64,000 nt of DNA from Locusta migratoria (lineage: Eukaryota; Arthropoda; Insecta; Orthoptera; Acrididae): assembly GCA_026315105.1 (NCBI GenBank), contig CM048744.1, forward strand, positions 344,809,668 through 344,873,667. Direction: 5' to 3'. Under the pieces are notes generated by a model that saw nothing but the letters and a program-made list of their open reading frames with translations, had not been told where the DNA came from and searched no databases. This document shows, piece by piece, positions 1 through 12,199 of the stretch. The position numbers were made by a program, and so were the translations under genes. Numbering within the stretch: position 1 is the stretch's first letter; each line of letters starts with the position of its first letter.

Positions 1-1355
1 GAAATACTATATTTAATGGAAAGTTCTACATAGACGATAAGCTGACGCCATTCCTTCAACGATTACCCAGACTTACTTCATCGCACATTGACACCACCAT
101 AATGTCTTATTTAAACAGACATGAATTGCTCTGTTGATTTGATTACCAGATTACCAGTTTTCGATAATAGGAAGGTTGCATACAGAATAACTACATTGTC
201 CCCAGTGCAACATACTAATAATTCAGCATGCAGTTACTGTGAGAGATAAACAGTGAAGTATTACACCATAGAACCAATACATGGCGCTGTTATTATTATT
301 ACTATTTCTCATCTCAACGATAGAAGTGTTTTCAGAAGTTTACGCCAAACAGACAATTACACATCACAGTATTAACTTTGTGAACACAAACTAACATTGA
401 AGTTACATCGTTCCGGAGTACGGACTTAAATTAATTTCACTTTTTGTATGAAAAACTTTATGAACATTCATCGTTTATGACAATGACTTCTATTTAAATT
501 TCAAATCTTGGCTAGGAGAACTGAGTTTATTGACAGAGCGATCCAACAAAGAATCTGTTTTTACTGACCTACGTCCGGAACCCTAAAAACAATGATATAC
601 ACAGGTCCCTCTTTAACAACCGTTGCGAAGCACGGGAATATAAGTTAGTTAGAGAATAAAGAATAACTGGTTAGATATAGCTTAAATTCCTGTAAATGGA
701 GACAGTACCAAAAACACCTACATTCCAACTTGATTTCAGCTATAAATGCGAAAACTGGCTCGTAATGTCGAAAATTCCTTCAAAAGACGCGAGGCAAATA
801 CGTTAGACCAGGAGCAAAAACGTTAGATGTTGGTTTCAAACCACAACACGGCAGAGACAGGGAGACGCCATTATATGCTAACTTGAAAACTGAAGTACTG
901 ATTTTCTACGGTCATTTTATTAGGACAATGAAATTTACATAATTCTAAAGATAGTTTGCTGTAAATGTACACAATACAATAATCAGGAGTGTACATACCC
1001 ATTTAGAGTGGTAAAACGAAATAGATGTTTTGACGATTTTAAATTCTCCACCTCTAATAAAAAGTGAACGTCAAAAACTGAAGTGTTACCAATTACTGCC
1101 CTAGGTATGATCCATTAGAAAAACAAAGATGGTAACATCAATGTAGACATAAATTCAAAGATATCGATGAAAATCGAAAGAAAAATATCGACGTCCGAGA
1201 ATATAAATGTTTTGGATGCCAAAACAAACAATCCTCGGCAGAACCAATGATACCCGTTACTAAACTGACAATACCGAATACAGTATTACTGTTCTCCCTG
1301 TCACTTTAAACAACGTATCAACAGTTATCTGTGTGCGGATAAAACAAAACAAAAA
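1..1355. other. AT-rich stretch, no gene recognised
   Basis: Both strands were read for coding segments, tRNA-like boxes and inverted repeats. Nothing was recognised. Only short chance reading frames occur. Confidence 0.5.
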
Positions 1356-1497
1356 TCAAATGTTTGAAAGCTTGTGCGACTTAACTGCCGGCTCATCAGT
1401 CCCTAAGCTTACAAACTACTTATGAACTAGCTTATACTAAAGACAACACATACGTCCATGCCCGAGGGACGTTTCGAACGTGCGATGCGGGAGGCAT
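1356..1497 (-). mobile_element. SINE family A, partial
   Basis: This is the tail and middle of the window's commonest SINE in minus orientation. It starts at the CAAATGTTTG end and runs through the 'catcagtccctaagctt' block to the 'atgcccgaggga' B-box side. The tRNA head is diverged and cut short. Confidence 0.75.
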
Positions 1498-2344
1498 GAT
1501 ATAACAGTAATAAGAAATAGGGACAAACTGATATAATTACGCCACATTTGAAGTTTTGAAATAAAGGATAAATTTTACTTACGGCGTTGGCGTAGTGTGC
1601 AAAAGTTGGCACCGAAATGTTCGCTTTATGAGGGGTACATAGGAGAACCTGTCAACTGCAGAGCAGGAACAAAATTAATTATTTACTTCGTGGTCAACAC
1701 CAAAGACTTTGCCTCTTATTCTACGTGACTGGTTCTCCGAAGTGTCTCATTCGTCATCACTGCCAACTTTATCACACAACGCCACCACTGCAGTAAGTAA
1801 AATTCTCTCCTGTACTAGACAAAGGTATAGTATACAAATCAGCAGAACATACATTTATATTCATCTATCTAATTCGTGGCTTGGCATCTTAAACTATACA
1901 TTTCTTTTCTTTTCTTTTTTTCTTTTACATCATCGGGTTGAATCTTCAGTAGGAAAATATCTCAATAGTCCGATGTTTGATAAAACTTTACGACGCTTCT
2001 CGCCGGGCTCCAGTGCTTATGTTTTTATGTTGGCAACAGATAATAAAGTGCAGAATTGCGTACGGTAAATATTTTTCACAAGGTACAGAGTAAGTGTTAT
2101 TGCTGCTCATTTCACTCGCAGCAAAATTAATACTGTACCTACTCTATGGTTGACAGGTTTTTATATGTACCCTTGTCCGTTCAGAAGAAAATAATATTCG
2201 TTTTAATTGAAGTTTTCAAGACAAAAAATTTATTGGTCATCTGAGTTGCCGCCATTAACCATTGGTGCCAACATAAACATTGGAGACAGGGGAGGAGCGT
2301 CGTACAATTTAACCCTGATGTTTTCATACCATCATTGTGCCACA
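1498..2344. other. Non-coding stretch, no gene recognised
   Basis: An open frame at 1709-2068 encodes a low-complexity, Ser/Phe-rich peptide. It has no recognisable domain and no splice context. Nothing else was seen. Confidence 0.4.
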
Positions 2345-2347
2345 TAG

Positions 2348-2690
2348 GGTGTCTCACCTAACGCTGCCACCTCAAATATATCTGGAACGATAAAAGGTAT
2401 TCAAAAACAGTTTTCACCAGCATGAACGTACGGCAGGGGCCTAAGAAACTAAATATTATGCGAAATTTTAAAACGTTTACAAATACTATTTTCAACACAA
2501 ACTTGTGTTTTTTTTTTTTAATGGACACCCCCTATTTTTTGTATGCCATCAATAACATAAAAAATCACATAAACAATGGCGTTTATTGCATCGCAATTAC
2601 GCCAATTACATCCCGAGATATTGCGACGCGAAGTTGACGCTTGAAATAAATTAAGCACGTCCTGAGACTCAAGCGTGAAACTCATGCTGT
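2348..2690 (+). repeat. Left terminal inverted repeat
   Basis: Reads outward to inward from GGTGTCTCACC through a TTTTTTTTTTTAATGGACACC block to 'gtcctgagactcaagcgtg'. It is matched in reverse complement by 5675-6015 with scattered substitutions and small indels. Confidence 0.85.
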
Positions 2691-3259
2691 CGGTAATCGT
2701 GATCTGAATGACGTACTACGCCAGTGGAGTGTTAATGTATGATGTGGTATTGTATGACAACACATCATTGACCCATTTCATTGATGGCACTCTTAAAGGG
2801 GGATAGTTTAGTCCCTTCTTGAGCTGTACCTTACTTGAACTGATCCACCTATTATAATGTGTCAAATAATGCGCTATCAGAATGATGGATGTCCAGCGCA
2901 TAATGTTTATTATTGCGAAATGACAACTAGAGGTACAATTAGCAGTAACAGACGTGATTTCACGTTTATAAACCTCATACGTTCCACAATATGTAGCTTG
3001 TAATGGACAGCAACGGCGTCACAGTTTCAGACGTAATGTATCGCATGTAGTACTCTGCTCAGAGCAGGGGTTGCCTGCACTGGCGCCTGTATCCTGCTGT
3101 AAACAAACAAATATCAGCACGACACGCTCTACCTTCAGTGTACAGGTGTCTCCTAATCCACTCTGCTGAACTGCTCACAAACGGTAACGTAATTCACATA
3201 CGTTGCCACATTAAACCTATTTTCGTGTGGCTTGCTACATTTGCCATCATGTAGTCGAT

Positions 3260-4250
3260 ATGCCGACCTTCAGTAATGAAGAAAAACTAGATATTATTTT
3301 AATTTATGGCGAATGTCACAGAAATTCAATCGCAGCTGTGGCACTGCATGCTGAACGCTACCCAGATCGGCGGTGTCCGTCACGTCGAACCATTGGCAAC
3401 ACCTGCAAGACACTCACGGAAACAGGAAGCCGGAGTCCCACAAAACGTCGACGTACAACGCCAGCGACTGGCAATGGAAACGAAATTGCTGTTCTGGCTG
3501 CTGTAGCGCACAGTCCTTAGGTGGGTGTACGACAGATTACACGAGATGTAGGAATAAGCCACAGTAGCGTGTGCAGAATCTTGCATCGGCATCGGTTTCA
3601 TCCGTTCCATATCTCACTGCACCAAGAACTGTACGAAAATGACTTTGCATCCCGCATTGCATTCTGTCATTTTGCACATCAGCAGTTGCAAGGTAATCCA
3701 GTATTCCTAAGCAATACTTTGTTTACGGACGAGGCTTCATTTACAAATCATGGGAATGTGAATCTGCGGAACATGCACTACTGGTCCGTGCAAAATCCCC
3801 ACTGGATTCGCCAAGTTGCTCATCAACGACAGTGGAGTGTCAATGTTTGGTGCGGCATCATTGCTGACTGTATTGTAGGTCCATATGTTTACCGTGGGAT
3901 ATTAAATGCGATATTCATCTTTTCTTCAACACACACTACCGCTCTTCATGGAGGATCTAGGATTGGAAACTCGACTATCAGTGTGGTTCCAACATGATGG
4001 ACGTCCGGCACACACTGCGACATTTCCAAATAGGTGGATTCAGTGGGGAGGTACTATGCGATGGCCAGCACGGTCCCCTGACTTGACGCCATTAGACTTC
4101 TTTCTCTGGGGCGCAGTGAGAGACAGAGTGTATCAAGACTCCCAACGACAGTAGCGGATATGAAACATCGTATTACTGCGGCCTGTGTGGCAGTATCTGT
4201 AGTAACTCTACAATCTGTGCAACATTCTCTCGTTAAACGTCTCCATACAG
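3260..4250 (+). pseudogene. Broken DDE transposase (DUF4817-like HTH, Tc1/mariner-like)
   Basis: The start codon at 3260 opens MPTFSNEEKLDIILIYGE, which resembles the N-terminal helix-turn-helix common in insect transposases (DUF4817 type, from memory). A second HTH-like part (GVRQITRDVGISHSSVCRIL) follows at about 3524. The catalytic core shows LFTDEASF (first Asp), WFQHDGRPAH (second Asp) and WPARSPDLTPLDFFLWG (third Asp). The HD-to-LD spacing is 32 residues, shorter than I expect for relatives, suggesting a small deletion. Breaks: an in-frame TAG at 3518-3520, a frameshift near 3900 and another near 4150. A 37-bp tandem duplication disturbs the 3' end. It is inactive as written. Confidence 0.8.
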
Positions 4251-4284
4251 TCTGTGCAACATTCTCTCGTTAAACGTCTCCAAA
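4211..4284 (+). repeat. 37-bp tandem duplication at transposase 3' end
   Basis: Two adjacent near-identical 37-bp units share 'tctgtgcaacattctctcg'. The unit length is not a multiple of three, so the duplication shifts the reading frame of the transposase tail. Confidence 0.85.
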
Positions 4285-5674
4285 CGTGTATTGGTGCAAA
4301 CGAACGGGACTTCGAACATATATCGATGTAACACAGTTTCAATGGCCAATATATGGGCGTATTTTCTATGCTGGATGTAATGCAAACCAATACAGTGTCT
4401 GTTTGTGACGTGTAACGATCCTGCTGAACCCCTCATCTCAATGTTATTGTACGATACCGTCTGCCTGGTCCTCTCATCTCAATGTCATCCTAGGATACCG
4501 TCTGCGTCGGATCCGGAATCGTGTGGTTCAATAGTGATAAAAGTTGCGTGTGAAGTTAAAAACGAAATAGCCAGGCTAGGAATCAGTGTAGAACAGTGTC
4601 TCGGTGATACTGTGATTAAAACAAGTGATAGATTTCATTAATTAACATATTTGTATAAGACGTTTCCAGATAATTCTATAAAAAACAATACTTTTGTCAT
4701 TGTAAATTATTTCAATAAATTGACAGACGAAGGGTAAAAACTTTTGTAAAACATAAAGAAATGAAAATAAATAGCATTGTATATATGTTAGGCTCATAAA
4801 CAAGTTGTGTTGACCAGCTAATTGTGTTATTTTCACTATTACATTAATTATCAATGTTGAATTCTTTGTATATATTGACTGACGTGAGATTTTTAGTATA
4901 TTTTGTGAATGGCCATGAGATTTGATAGTTCAATATATTTTAGGATCATGTATGATGTACTCATTAACAAATTAATTGACATTTATCATTATTCTTTGTT
5001 GTGAAACAAATAGTACCGCGTTTTCGTCTTAAAAAGATGTGCCATCTAAAATTATTGTATGCATAGTTCTCATTTTATATTGTGATTATTCTTGTGTACA
5101 TGAAATGTTTTCTTTGTGTGCTTGTTCATTGTAAACTAGTATATTCAATTGTTATGAACAATGCATAATGTAAGGTCATTATTGTCGATGTTATATATTT
5201 GCCTCACCGCCTTGCGTGAGAGAGTTCGAGTTTTGTCTTTTGTCGAGTACTTTGGAAGCTATGTCAGTCTGTGTTGTTGTGGTAATTTGTGTACGTTATT
5301 GTAATGTTTTGGTGGAAAAGAAGTTTGATTTAAATTAAATAAGAAGTGAAAAATTGTACATATCATTTATTTCTACCACGACGCCCCAGGAGAATAATGT
5401 TGCAGCGAGCAGAACCCCCTTACATCGAAATATTGAAAAGCTGAGTATCGGTAAAATAAACTGTAATTACTCAAAATTATATTAAAACATTTTACATGGC
5501 ACTAGTAAATGTGTTTAGAACAGTGAAATCAAGTGTGTTATCTCTAATTGTAGCTCTACTTGTAAATTCGTTACGATAAACACACATTTACAATGTGAAA
5601 AACGTAACTTTGCGTTGGAAGTGTTTCTTGTTCATTTTTGTGGATTGTTCTTACCTTCCCATTGTGTGAGCCCC
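4285..5674. other. Interior of the long-TIR transposon, no gene
   Basis: AT-rich filler between the transposase remnant and the right arm. A frame at 4405-4641 has no recognisable domain. It may hold promoter or regulatory sequence of the element, but nothing specific was seen. Confidence 0.5.
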
Positions 5675-6015
5675 TGACATAGGCAGCGTGAGGTACACGC
5701 TTGAGTCTCAGGACGTGTGCTAGCTGTGCGATTAATTTATTTCAAGCGTCAACTTCGCGTCGCAATATCTCGGTATGTAATTGGCGTATTGCGATGCAAT
5801 AAACGCCATTGTTTATGTGATTTTTTTATACTATTGATTGCATACGAAAAAATAGGGGGTGTCCATTAAAAAAAAACACAAGTTTGCCTTGAAAATACAA
5901 TTTGTAAACGTTTTAAAATTTCTCCCCTGCCGTACGTCCATGCTGGTGAAAACTGTTTTTGAATGCCTTTTGTCGTTCCAGAGATATTTGAGGTGGCACC
6001 GTTAGGTGAGACACC
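5675..6015 (-). repeat. Right terminal inverted repeat
   Basis: Reverse-complement partner of 2348-2690. It includes 'cttgagtctcaggacgtg' at its inner side and ends GTTAGGTGAGACACC, followed by an (AT)n run. Confidence 0.85.
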
Positions 6016-6033
6016 ATATATATATATATATTC

Positions 6034-6102
6034 GAATCTCCGACGCGGGAGGCCGCAAGATCCGCAACATGGCGCTCCAGACCGCTCGGATACTCCCGTG
6101 CG
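6034..6102 (-). mobile_element. SINE family B head fragment
   Basis: About 70 bp matching only the tRNA-like head of SINE family B in minus orientation (ends 'accgctcggatactcccg'). The tail is absent. It sits just outside the long-TIR transposon. The following 6103-6600 shows nothing recognisable. Confidence 0.55.
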
Positions 6103-6601
6103 GCAGACGTATATTAACTATTAGTCTATGATAGTCTATGAGTTATATGTCTGGGGATCGGCCTCGGCGCTACGTTAAAGATTCTTTATAAAGGAATATT
6201 GGACGAATGTGTCGAGCAGATTAGTGCAATATTAGTGTTAGTGCGAGTGCCAGCGTGCTAAAGAGTCTTTACCAAAGAAGAAAATTAATGCATTACCGGT
6301 GTTAGTGCGAACGCTAACGTGCTGTCAGTATGAATGTTGAAAACCGTTGCATTAAAGGCTCTGAGATGACTTTTAAAAAAGGACAGAGACGGGCCTTAAA
6401 GAAAATACGTGGCTGATGTACAACAAATAATACCAGAGAAGAAAAGGAGGAGGATTATCTCCAAAAATAAATAGACCTGCGTGAAATAAAAGTTATTAAG
6501 TTGTATCTCAGAAAAATCTGGGGAATGAAATACAGAACTAATGCAGCGTGCATTATACTGCAAGTTCCATAAATAATTACGCCAAAAAGCATTTGTTTTC
6601 C

Positions 6602-7035
6602 AAAAGCGTCCGCCTCCGCAGTCCAGTCGACAGAATAGTAGATTGCCATTTAGTTCAAATGTTCAAATATTTGTTAAGCTTATGGGAGTTAACTACGGGG
6701 TCATCCCTAAACTTACAAACTACCTATGAACTACCTTATACTAAGGACGGCACAAATTTCCATGCCCGAGGGGGGATTCGAGCCCCCGACCGTAGTGGTC
6801 GTGCAGACCGTGACTGGAGCGCCTCAGTCCCCTCGGCCACCGCGGCCGGCTGCCATTTAGAGTGCCCACGTTTGATTCCCGGTCTGTTTGGAAATTTTCT
6901 CCACTCGTGGACTGGGTGTTTTGGCGTCCTCACCATTCCATCATCGACGAGTAAGTCGCCTAAGTGGCGTCAACAAAAGACATCCACCATGCAGGCCAAA
7001 CATAATCCCACAAATATCACACGAAATTATGGTCA
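6602..7035 (+). mobile_element. SINE of another tRNA-derived family, split by a SINE A
   Basis: The left part (about 6602-6653) and right part (6851 to about 7035) read together as a tRNA-like head. The B-box-like GTTTGATTCCCGG lies at about 6870, followed by a 'gactgggtgttttgg' and 'agtcgcctaagtggcgtcaa' body. I recall this body as a common arthropod SINE type. The SINE A at 6654-6850 interrupts it and duplicated TGCCATTTAG. Confidence 0.55.
6654..6850 (-). mobile_element. SINE family A, full length
   Basis: Full minus-strand copy: tail at 6654, tRNA-like head ending at 6850. It is flanked by an exact 10-bp TSD, TGCCATTTAG (6644-6653 and 6851-6860). The B-box (GGTTCGAATCC in the consensus) reads GGCTCGAATCC here on the minus strand. 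Confidence 0.9.
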
Positions 7036-7182
7036 TCATGTCCAAATGCACTTCCAGCTGGAGCCCACAATGACGAAAATTATAGAAATTCCTCTTTTAT
7101 ATCATAGTTATTATTAACGCTCTCAGGCTTGTTTTTCTTCTGAAGAAAGAAATTACTTTATTCTGTAATTATCATAAATTTT

Positions 7183-7845
7183 GAAACTTCCTGGCAGATT
7201 AAAATTGTGTGCCGAAACCGGGACTCGAACCTGGGACCTTTGCCTTTCGCGGGCAAGTGCACTACCAACTGTGCTATCTCGACACGACTCATGATGCCGC
7301 CTCACAATTTTACTTCCGCCAGTACCTCGCCTCCTATTTTCCAAACTTCACAGAAGCTCTCCTGCGAACCATGAAAGACTAGCACTCCTGGAAGAAAGGA
7401 TATGGTGGAGACATGGCTTATCCACAGCCTAAGGGGTGGTCTAAGGTCCCAGGTTCGAGTCCCGGTTCCGGCACATAATTTTAATCTGCCAGGAAGTTTC
7501 ATATCAGCGCACACACCGCTGCTGAGTGAAAGTTTCATTCTGGAAACATCCCTTAGGCTGTGGCTAAGCCAAGTCTCCACCATATCTTTTCTTCCAGGAG
7601 TGCTAGTCTTGCATGGTTCGCAGGAGAGCTTCTGTGAAGTTTGGAAAGTAGGAGGCGAGGTACTGGCGGAAGTAAAATTGTGAGGCGGCATCATGAGTCG
7701 TGTCGGGATAGCACAGTCGGTAGTGCGCTTGCCCGCGAAAGGCAAAGGTCCCAGGTTCGAGTCCCGGTTCCGGCACACAATTTTAATCTGCCAGGAAGTT
7801 TCATATCAGCGCACACTCCGCTGCAGAGTGAAAGTTTCATTCTGA
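7183..7845. mobile_element. 663-bp palindromic element with tRNA-like heads
   Basis: Flanked by the exact 12-bp TSD ATCATAAATTTT (7171-7182 and 7846-7857), so the whole block inserted as one unit. It starts GAAACTTCCTGGCAG in minus sense, with a tRNA-like head at about 7200-7285. It then carries an extra plus-sense tail copy (about 7440-7545) and a full plus-sense copy (7547-7845) ending '..agtgaaagtttcattctg'. Reading frames across it (7302-7778, 7641-7859) are translations of the repeat, not genes. No transposase or reverse transcriptase is visible. Confidence 0.8.
7700..7776 (+). other. tRNA-like sequence inside palindromic element
   Basis: Acceptor arms GTGTCGG and CCGGCAC pair (one G-U). 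The stem TTGCC/GGCAA closes the 7-nt loop CGCGAAA. A B-box GGTTCGAGTCC is present. The base expected to be U before the anticodon is G, so this is a SINE-type head rather than a working tRNA gene. Confidence 0.7.
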
Positions 7846-7857
7846 ATCATAAATTTT

Positions 7858-8719
7858 AATTGCACTGATTTTAGGAGAAAGATTTATGCAGTTATGTGTA
7901 GTCATTTCCATACCGTACAATCGTGTGCACTATAATGCAAGGTTTCTTTTTATGCACTAAAATAACTAATTTTGAATTACTATGGTATGAAATGAACAGA
8001 TCAATCATTAAATAGGAGGCAAAATAATACTACTTTCACTTATACAGGAAAATGTACCGCATTGGCAACTTTCGTGCATTATGACATTCACGAACTGATG
8101 CAAAATGCAACACTAAAATGTTGATATTTCTATAGTTGTCCACCACAGGTTTTAGTACAGTACATTATGAAAGGATTAAACAATATCAATATAATCGACT
8201 TTCTAGACTTCCCAAATACTGTTACATCAAACCAAACGAAACCACACCAACCGAAATAGACAGGGAATGGGTTTTAAAAAAATCCGTGACTGATATACAA
8301 AAAATTTTACAGGAAAGGACTACCTACAAAAAGAAGTAATATCTCACCATGAACATAAAATGTACAAAAATGCAAGTCTCAAGACGACTTCCTTCCGCCA
8401 TAAAAAGTCGTGAGATCTCGTGAGAAACCAAGTCGATTATTTCAGTTAGTGTTCATGGAACCGACTACTCGACCCCTCGTCATAATTTTTTATCTAGCAA
8501 CATCTGTAGTGACTATATCAAAGTTATACACCTTTATTTGGAAAGAATGGCCACAGACCTGAATTCTGTTGTTCCTCTTCTATGACAATCAATAACTCAC
8601 AACCTTCAGCTGATGTTCATGCCCCAGACCAAGCATCTTTTTATGTGGGAAGCAATGGCTTAATTCTGTCCATTGTGCTTCCTCCCTTTGCAGCATGCAC
8701 CTTGCTGTACAGACTGACA
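7858..8719. other. No gene recognised
   Basis: AT-rich sequence with a short frame at 8136-8339 that has no recognisable domain. The right half may be degraded leader of the Gypsy relic that follows. Confidence 0.4.
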
Positions 8720-9312
8720 ACATCTCAGTCAACTTCCAAATTGCCATGGGCTCAGCAGTGACTATAATTGATTGGGAAACTCACATCGTATGACACACAA
8801 CTCAAGTCATAGCAATGAAATATGTCACAGGCTCCTTCTATGGCTAAGTATCTTCAGTCAGGGCCTGCATGTGAGTGGTAGCTGGCCTGTAACTCATTAG
8901 GATTAGATCTCTTTGACACCTTGGGCTTGCAGATATATGACATGTAACCATCAGTTTGGATAGTAGAGCAGGCTTCTTCAGCAATTAACTTCCATTGCAA
9001 GTTCCTGGAAGGTTTTTTCCTGGATGACATCAGGTGTCGCTAACTTTAAAACTCACATTACCATGTTTCCAAATGTGTTACCAAAGTTATGCAAAACCAA
9101 GAAGTACCTTCACTCTCAGAGACAAGTTGCAGGCAGAGCTCAAGTGGGTGCAAGGAAAAGGGTTCCTCTCTCCTGTGCCCAACTATGACTGTAGAGAAGC
9201 CAGTGGGTCCACATGAATCTGCTGCAATTTCAAGGTTACTATTAATGCCAAAACTGTCATAGACAGCCACCCCAGCTTAAACTGGATTGAATGATACCTT
9301 GTCCTTCAGGGA
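8720..9312 (+). pseudogene. Gypsy-type pol remnant (protease to reverse transcriptase)
   Basis: Near 8725 the plus strand reads VNFQIAMGSAVTIIDW, resembling the start of a retroviral-type aspartic protease. From 9034, across a frameshift, PKLCK and FTLRDKLQAELKWVQGKG match the Gypsy linker before the reverse transcriptase. This is followed by CCNFKVTINAKTVIDSHP, the 'GDFKVTVNP' RT block. Stops and frameshifts are frequent and the catalytic YxDD region is missing. It is a decayed fragment. The stretch 9481-9620 (FVTFCGPPG...) may be another piece. Family identity is from motif recognition only. Confidence 0.55.
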
Positions 9313-9776
9313 GCCCATTTATTTTATTTTATTTATTGATTTAAGAGTTACCTGAAGGGCTCTTACCTAAAATACATCTGCACAAAGCTTCCAAACAACT
9401 GTCAGTTATAAACATACATTTTGGTCTCTTTAGATGTAACAGGCTTTCCTTTGGCATTTCTAGTGTACTAGCATTACTTAAAACAACTCATTCGTCACAT
9501 TCTGTGGACCACCAGGTCTGGCCATGGACATGTTCCACACCACCGACAGCCAAACCAGATACTTTCTTGTTCCAGAAAACCCAGCCATGCCTACAGAGGA
9601 TGAGTCATCCAATGAGTAGGATCATTGATGATAATTGATGTGATGACATGATACCATTACACTTATGGAAGTTGACCAACAGCTAGAATACCCCCACCCC
9701 AGATATAGAGGTCAAGAACATAGTACTAGAGTCTGAAGAAGACTGCCTCCAGCTTTTCATCTCTGACCTTGGGCTG

Positions 9777-10235
9777 CGGGAGAGGGGGGGGGGGGGAGGG
9801 AATATTGTGCAACAAACTGCCCACGAGCCTCAACTTCCAAAGGGCTCTGGCCTGCCTGAGCACCATATAAGACATGCTTTCTCTCTCTCTCTCTCTCTCG
9901 ATGCAACCAGTAAGACACCTTCAGGGCTTGCAGCTTTAATTACATAGGCATCATGCACTACATTGTTGTTCCATTACGTTTTATCACACTAACAGCCACA
10001 ACAAATGTAAACCTCCACAGTTATCTGCCCATGACTGAGCCTCAGTGACTAAATCATTGACGGTCTGCAAATCCAGGATGCTTCCAGCTTCGCTGAGCCA
10101 TCACAGTACCAGCTGCCAATTGCCACTGTCCGGTCGGCTCCACGAAGTCGCTCTACGGGAAACTAGTCCAGCTGTGTCCTTTGACTGGGACTCATAATTC
10201 TGCAGTATACCTTCTCCAGAGACTTACCGTCTTAG
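9777..10235 (+). repeat. Possible polypurine tract and 3' LTR of the Gypsy relic
   Basis: A G-rich purine tract (about 9777-9801) is followed by ATATTGTGCAAC, an arrangement expected for a polypurine tract abutting an LTR that begins TG at 9806. CATATAAG at about 9864 could be its TATA box, and a (CT)n run lies at 9878-9899. The 3' boundary is a guess, because no 5' LTR copy was found in the window. Confidence 0.3.
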
Positions 10236-10640
10236 TGCTTCAGCATATACTGTGTTGGTTTTGAGTGATTAGACCACCAAGCAGATTTTATTATCTTAGA
10301 TATTTATGCTTCTAAAGTTGCCTCTTGTCATGACATTAACTGAGGCTTATTCATTGACAATGATCTCTTATGTCAAGATTTTATTTTTGAACTTTAATTA
10401 TCTACCACAGAAAATCAAGTCTCCTTCAGCATTACTTTTGCAAAATGTGTGCTAATTTGTGTTTTCAGAGTTACGTTGATCAATTTATGATGTGAACAGT
10501 GCTTCATGTGACCAATTTATTTTGTATATAGCATTTGGTGAAACTATTTCTAATCAGATCGCCAAACAGAAATAGCTGTGCGGTCTAAGGTGGTTTGCTA
10601 GTGATTGTACATCAACTCCCTGTTGGAGGTTTGTCCTTCC

Positions 10641-10641
<1 letters not shown>

Positions 10642-10675
<34 letters not shown>

Positions 10676-10725
10676 TGTGTGTGTGTGTGAGAGAGAGAGA
10701 GGGGGGAGGGAGAGAAAAGAGAGGG
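10642..10725 (+). repeat. (GT)n/(GA)n microsatellite
   Basis: About 45 bp of GT repeats run into GA and G-rich repeats. The minus-strand frame over it is a repeat artefact. Confidence 0.95.
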
Positions 10726-12199
10726 CGGGGGCAAGTTTATTGATTTTTCGTCTCTTTGTTGAAATATAAAATATTCCTAAACAATAACATACTGTTCCAA
10801 TATTAAAAACTTCGTGTTTACTGCAACACAGCTGTAATATTAGTAACTCCAAATTGCAGTGGGGAAACAATAAACAAAAAATTTAGTATACCTTACTCCA
10901 AAGTTCATTGGTGTGGTGTAGCAACAGTGAATCCATATTTGAATTGAAAATTAGTCTCTATTTCAAAAGACTACTTTTCAATTAAAAAACAAATTTAGTT
11001 TTATTACTCTCAACATTACACATGCCATAGGGTCCTCAGTACCATCAAACATTCTGTGAAATCAGAAGTGTCATTGGTACAAATACTTTTGTAACAAGGA
11101 ATCTACTAATATAATTCTTCTGCAGAGACGTAAATAGATACGCACTTGTTTACAGGCAGGCCAAAAAATTCTGCATATAAAACATGTGCATATTCCAATG
11201 GTAGAACATCATGTGAAAATTTCAAAACATTTGGTCAAGAACTTTTGGAGATATAAGATTTTGAACATATTATTAAACATGGCTCTAGGTTTTATATAGT
11301 TCTAAGAGGAGACAGAGGAGGCAGAGGAAACTGATGTAGGGAGGGGGGAATTGGCAGAGAGTGATGATGAGATGGATATTTACACACAATTAATCATTAA
11401 ATGAGAAAGGTTCATGGCAACAACCATTTCAAAAACTTTTCTGTACTTTTAGTTCTGTTTCACTTGCTGTAATGTATGGTCTAAAATGCATCGAACAGTA
11501 AGCTACTCGCTACCGAACTTTTTGGATAAATTACATACACATACTTGACAAAGAGCGTCATTTTAAATTGACTGTTATGAGTTAAGAAAAGGTTAATGTT
11601 TTATTAGAATGGGAAGATGCTGCACTACCATGTGTGTAAAAAAATTCTTTAAACTGTAAGTCTTCTTCAAAATAGAGTGAGAAGCGTTATGAAACTAAAA
11701 ACTCAGACACAATGAAAACTAGGCAGTTTTGATTGTCACAGGCAAGCAAACAATAAATTGATAAAATGATGTGGGGTGGTCCTATATACTGTCAGCAGTT
11801 TTTATAGTGTGAAAATCAGAAAAGTTTTGCTCGGCTCAATGTCAATAAATATACCTTCCCACTCTAAATTTTTGTTTGGATGCTGCTTCCGCGGTATCCA
11901 CTTCAACCTTCAGGCCTGTTTACAGTAACAATCCATTTTGTACTGGTACAGTACTGTCCTAGAAGCAGCACCAAACAGTGTGTCTCTGAGCAACATTTAC
12001 ACAAGTTTTGTTTGATTAAATTAGGAACCAGGAACTGGCGATATTCTTCAAAATATTATCAATATGGATTTCTTTTGTCGATCTCATTTACAGTTTTTTT
12101 AATTTTATTTATTTATTTATTATTATTATTTTCTTTTGAATGATTGACAGTTGACTATTTGCCTCCACTGTGGGAGCTGTAGATTGAAATGTGAAAACA
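10726..12199. other. No gene recognised
   Basis: AT-rich sequence. A frame at 11880-12143 ends in a (TTTA)n-derived tract and has no recognisable domain. No inverted repeats were noticed. Confidence 0.4.

Larger units (their letters stand above)
2347..6016 (+). mobile_element. DNA transposon with ~340 bp terminal inverted repeats
   Basis: The termini GGTGTCTCACCTAAC (2348) and GTTAGGTGAGACACC (ending 6015) are exact reverse complements and lead into arms of about 340 bp. A TA lies one base outside each end (2345-2346 and 6017-6018), which would fit a Tc1/mariner-type TA duplication with one degenerate terminal base. A transposase pseudogene occupies 3260 to about 4250. The remaining 1.4 kb before the right arm has no coding signal. 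At 3.7 kb with long arms this is larger than a typical 1.3-1.5 kb mariner. The superfamily is inferred from the transposase catalytic signature; the boundaries are directly visible. Confidence 0.8.

Noticed and set aside
7641..7859. Small Arg/Ser-rich protein gene repeated at 7302-7859
   Set aside because: The same peptide pieces recur because they are translations of the tRNA-headed repeat on both strands.
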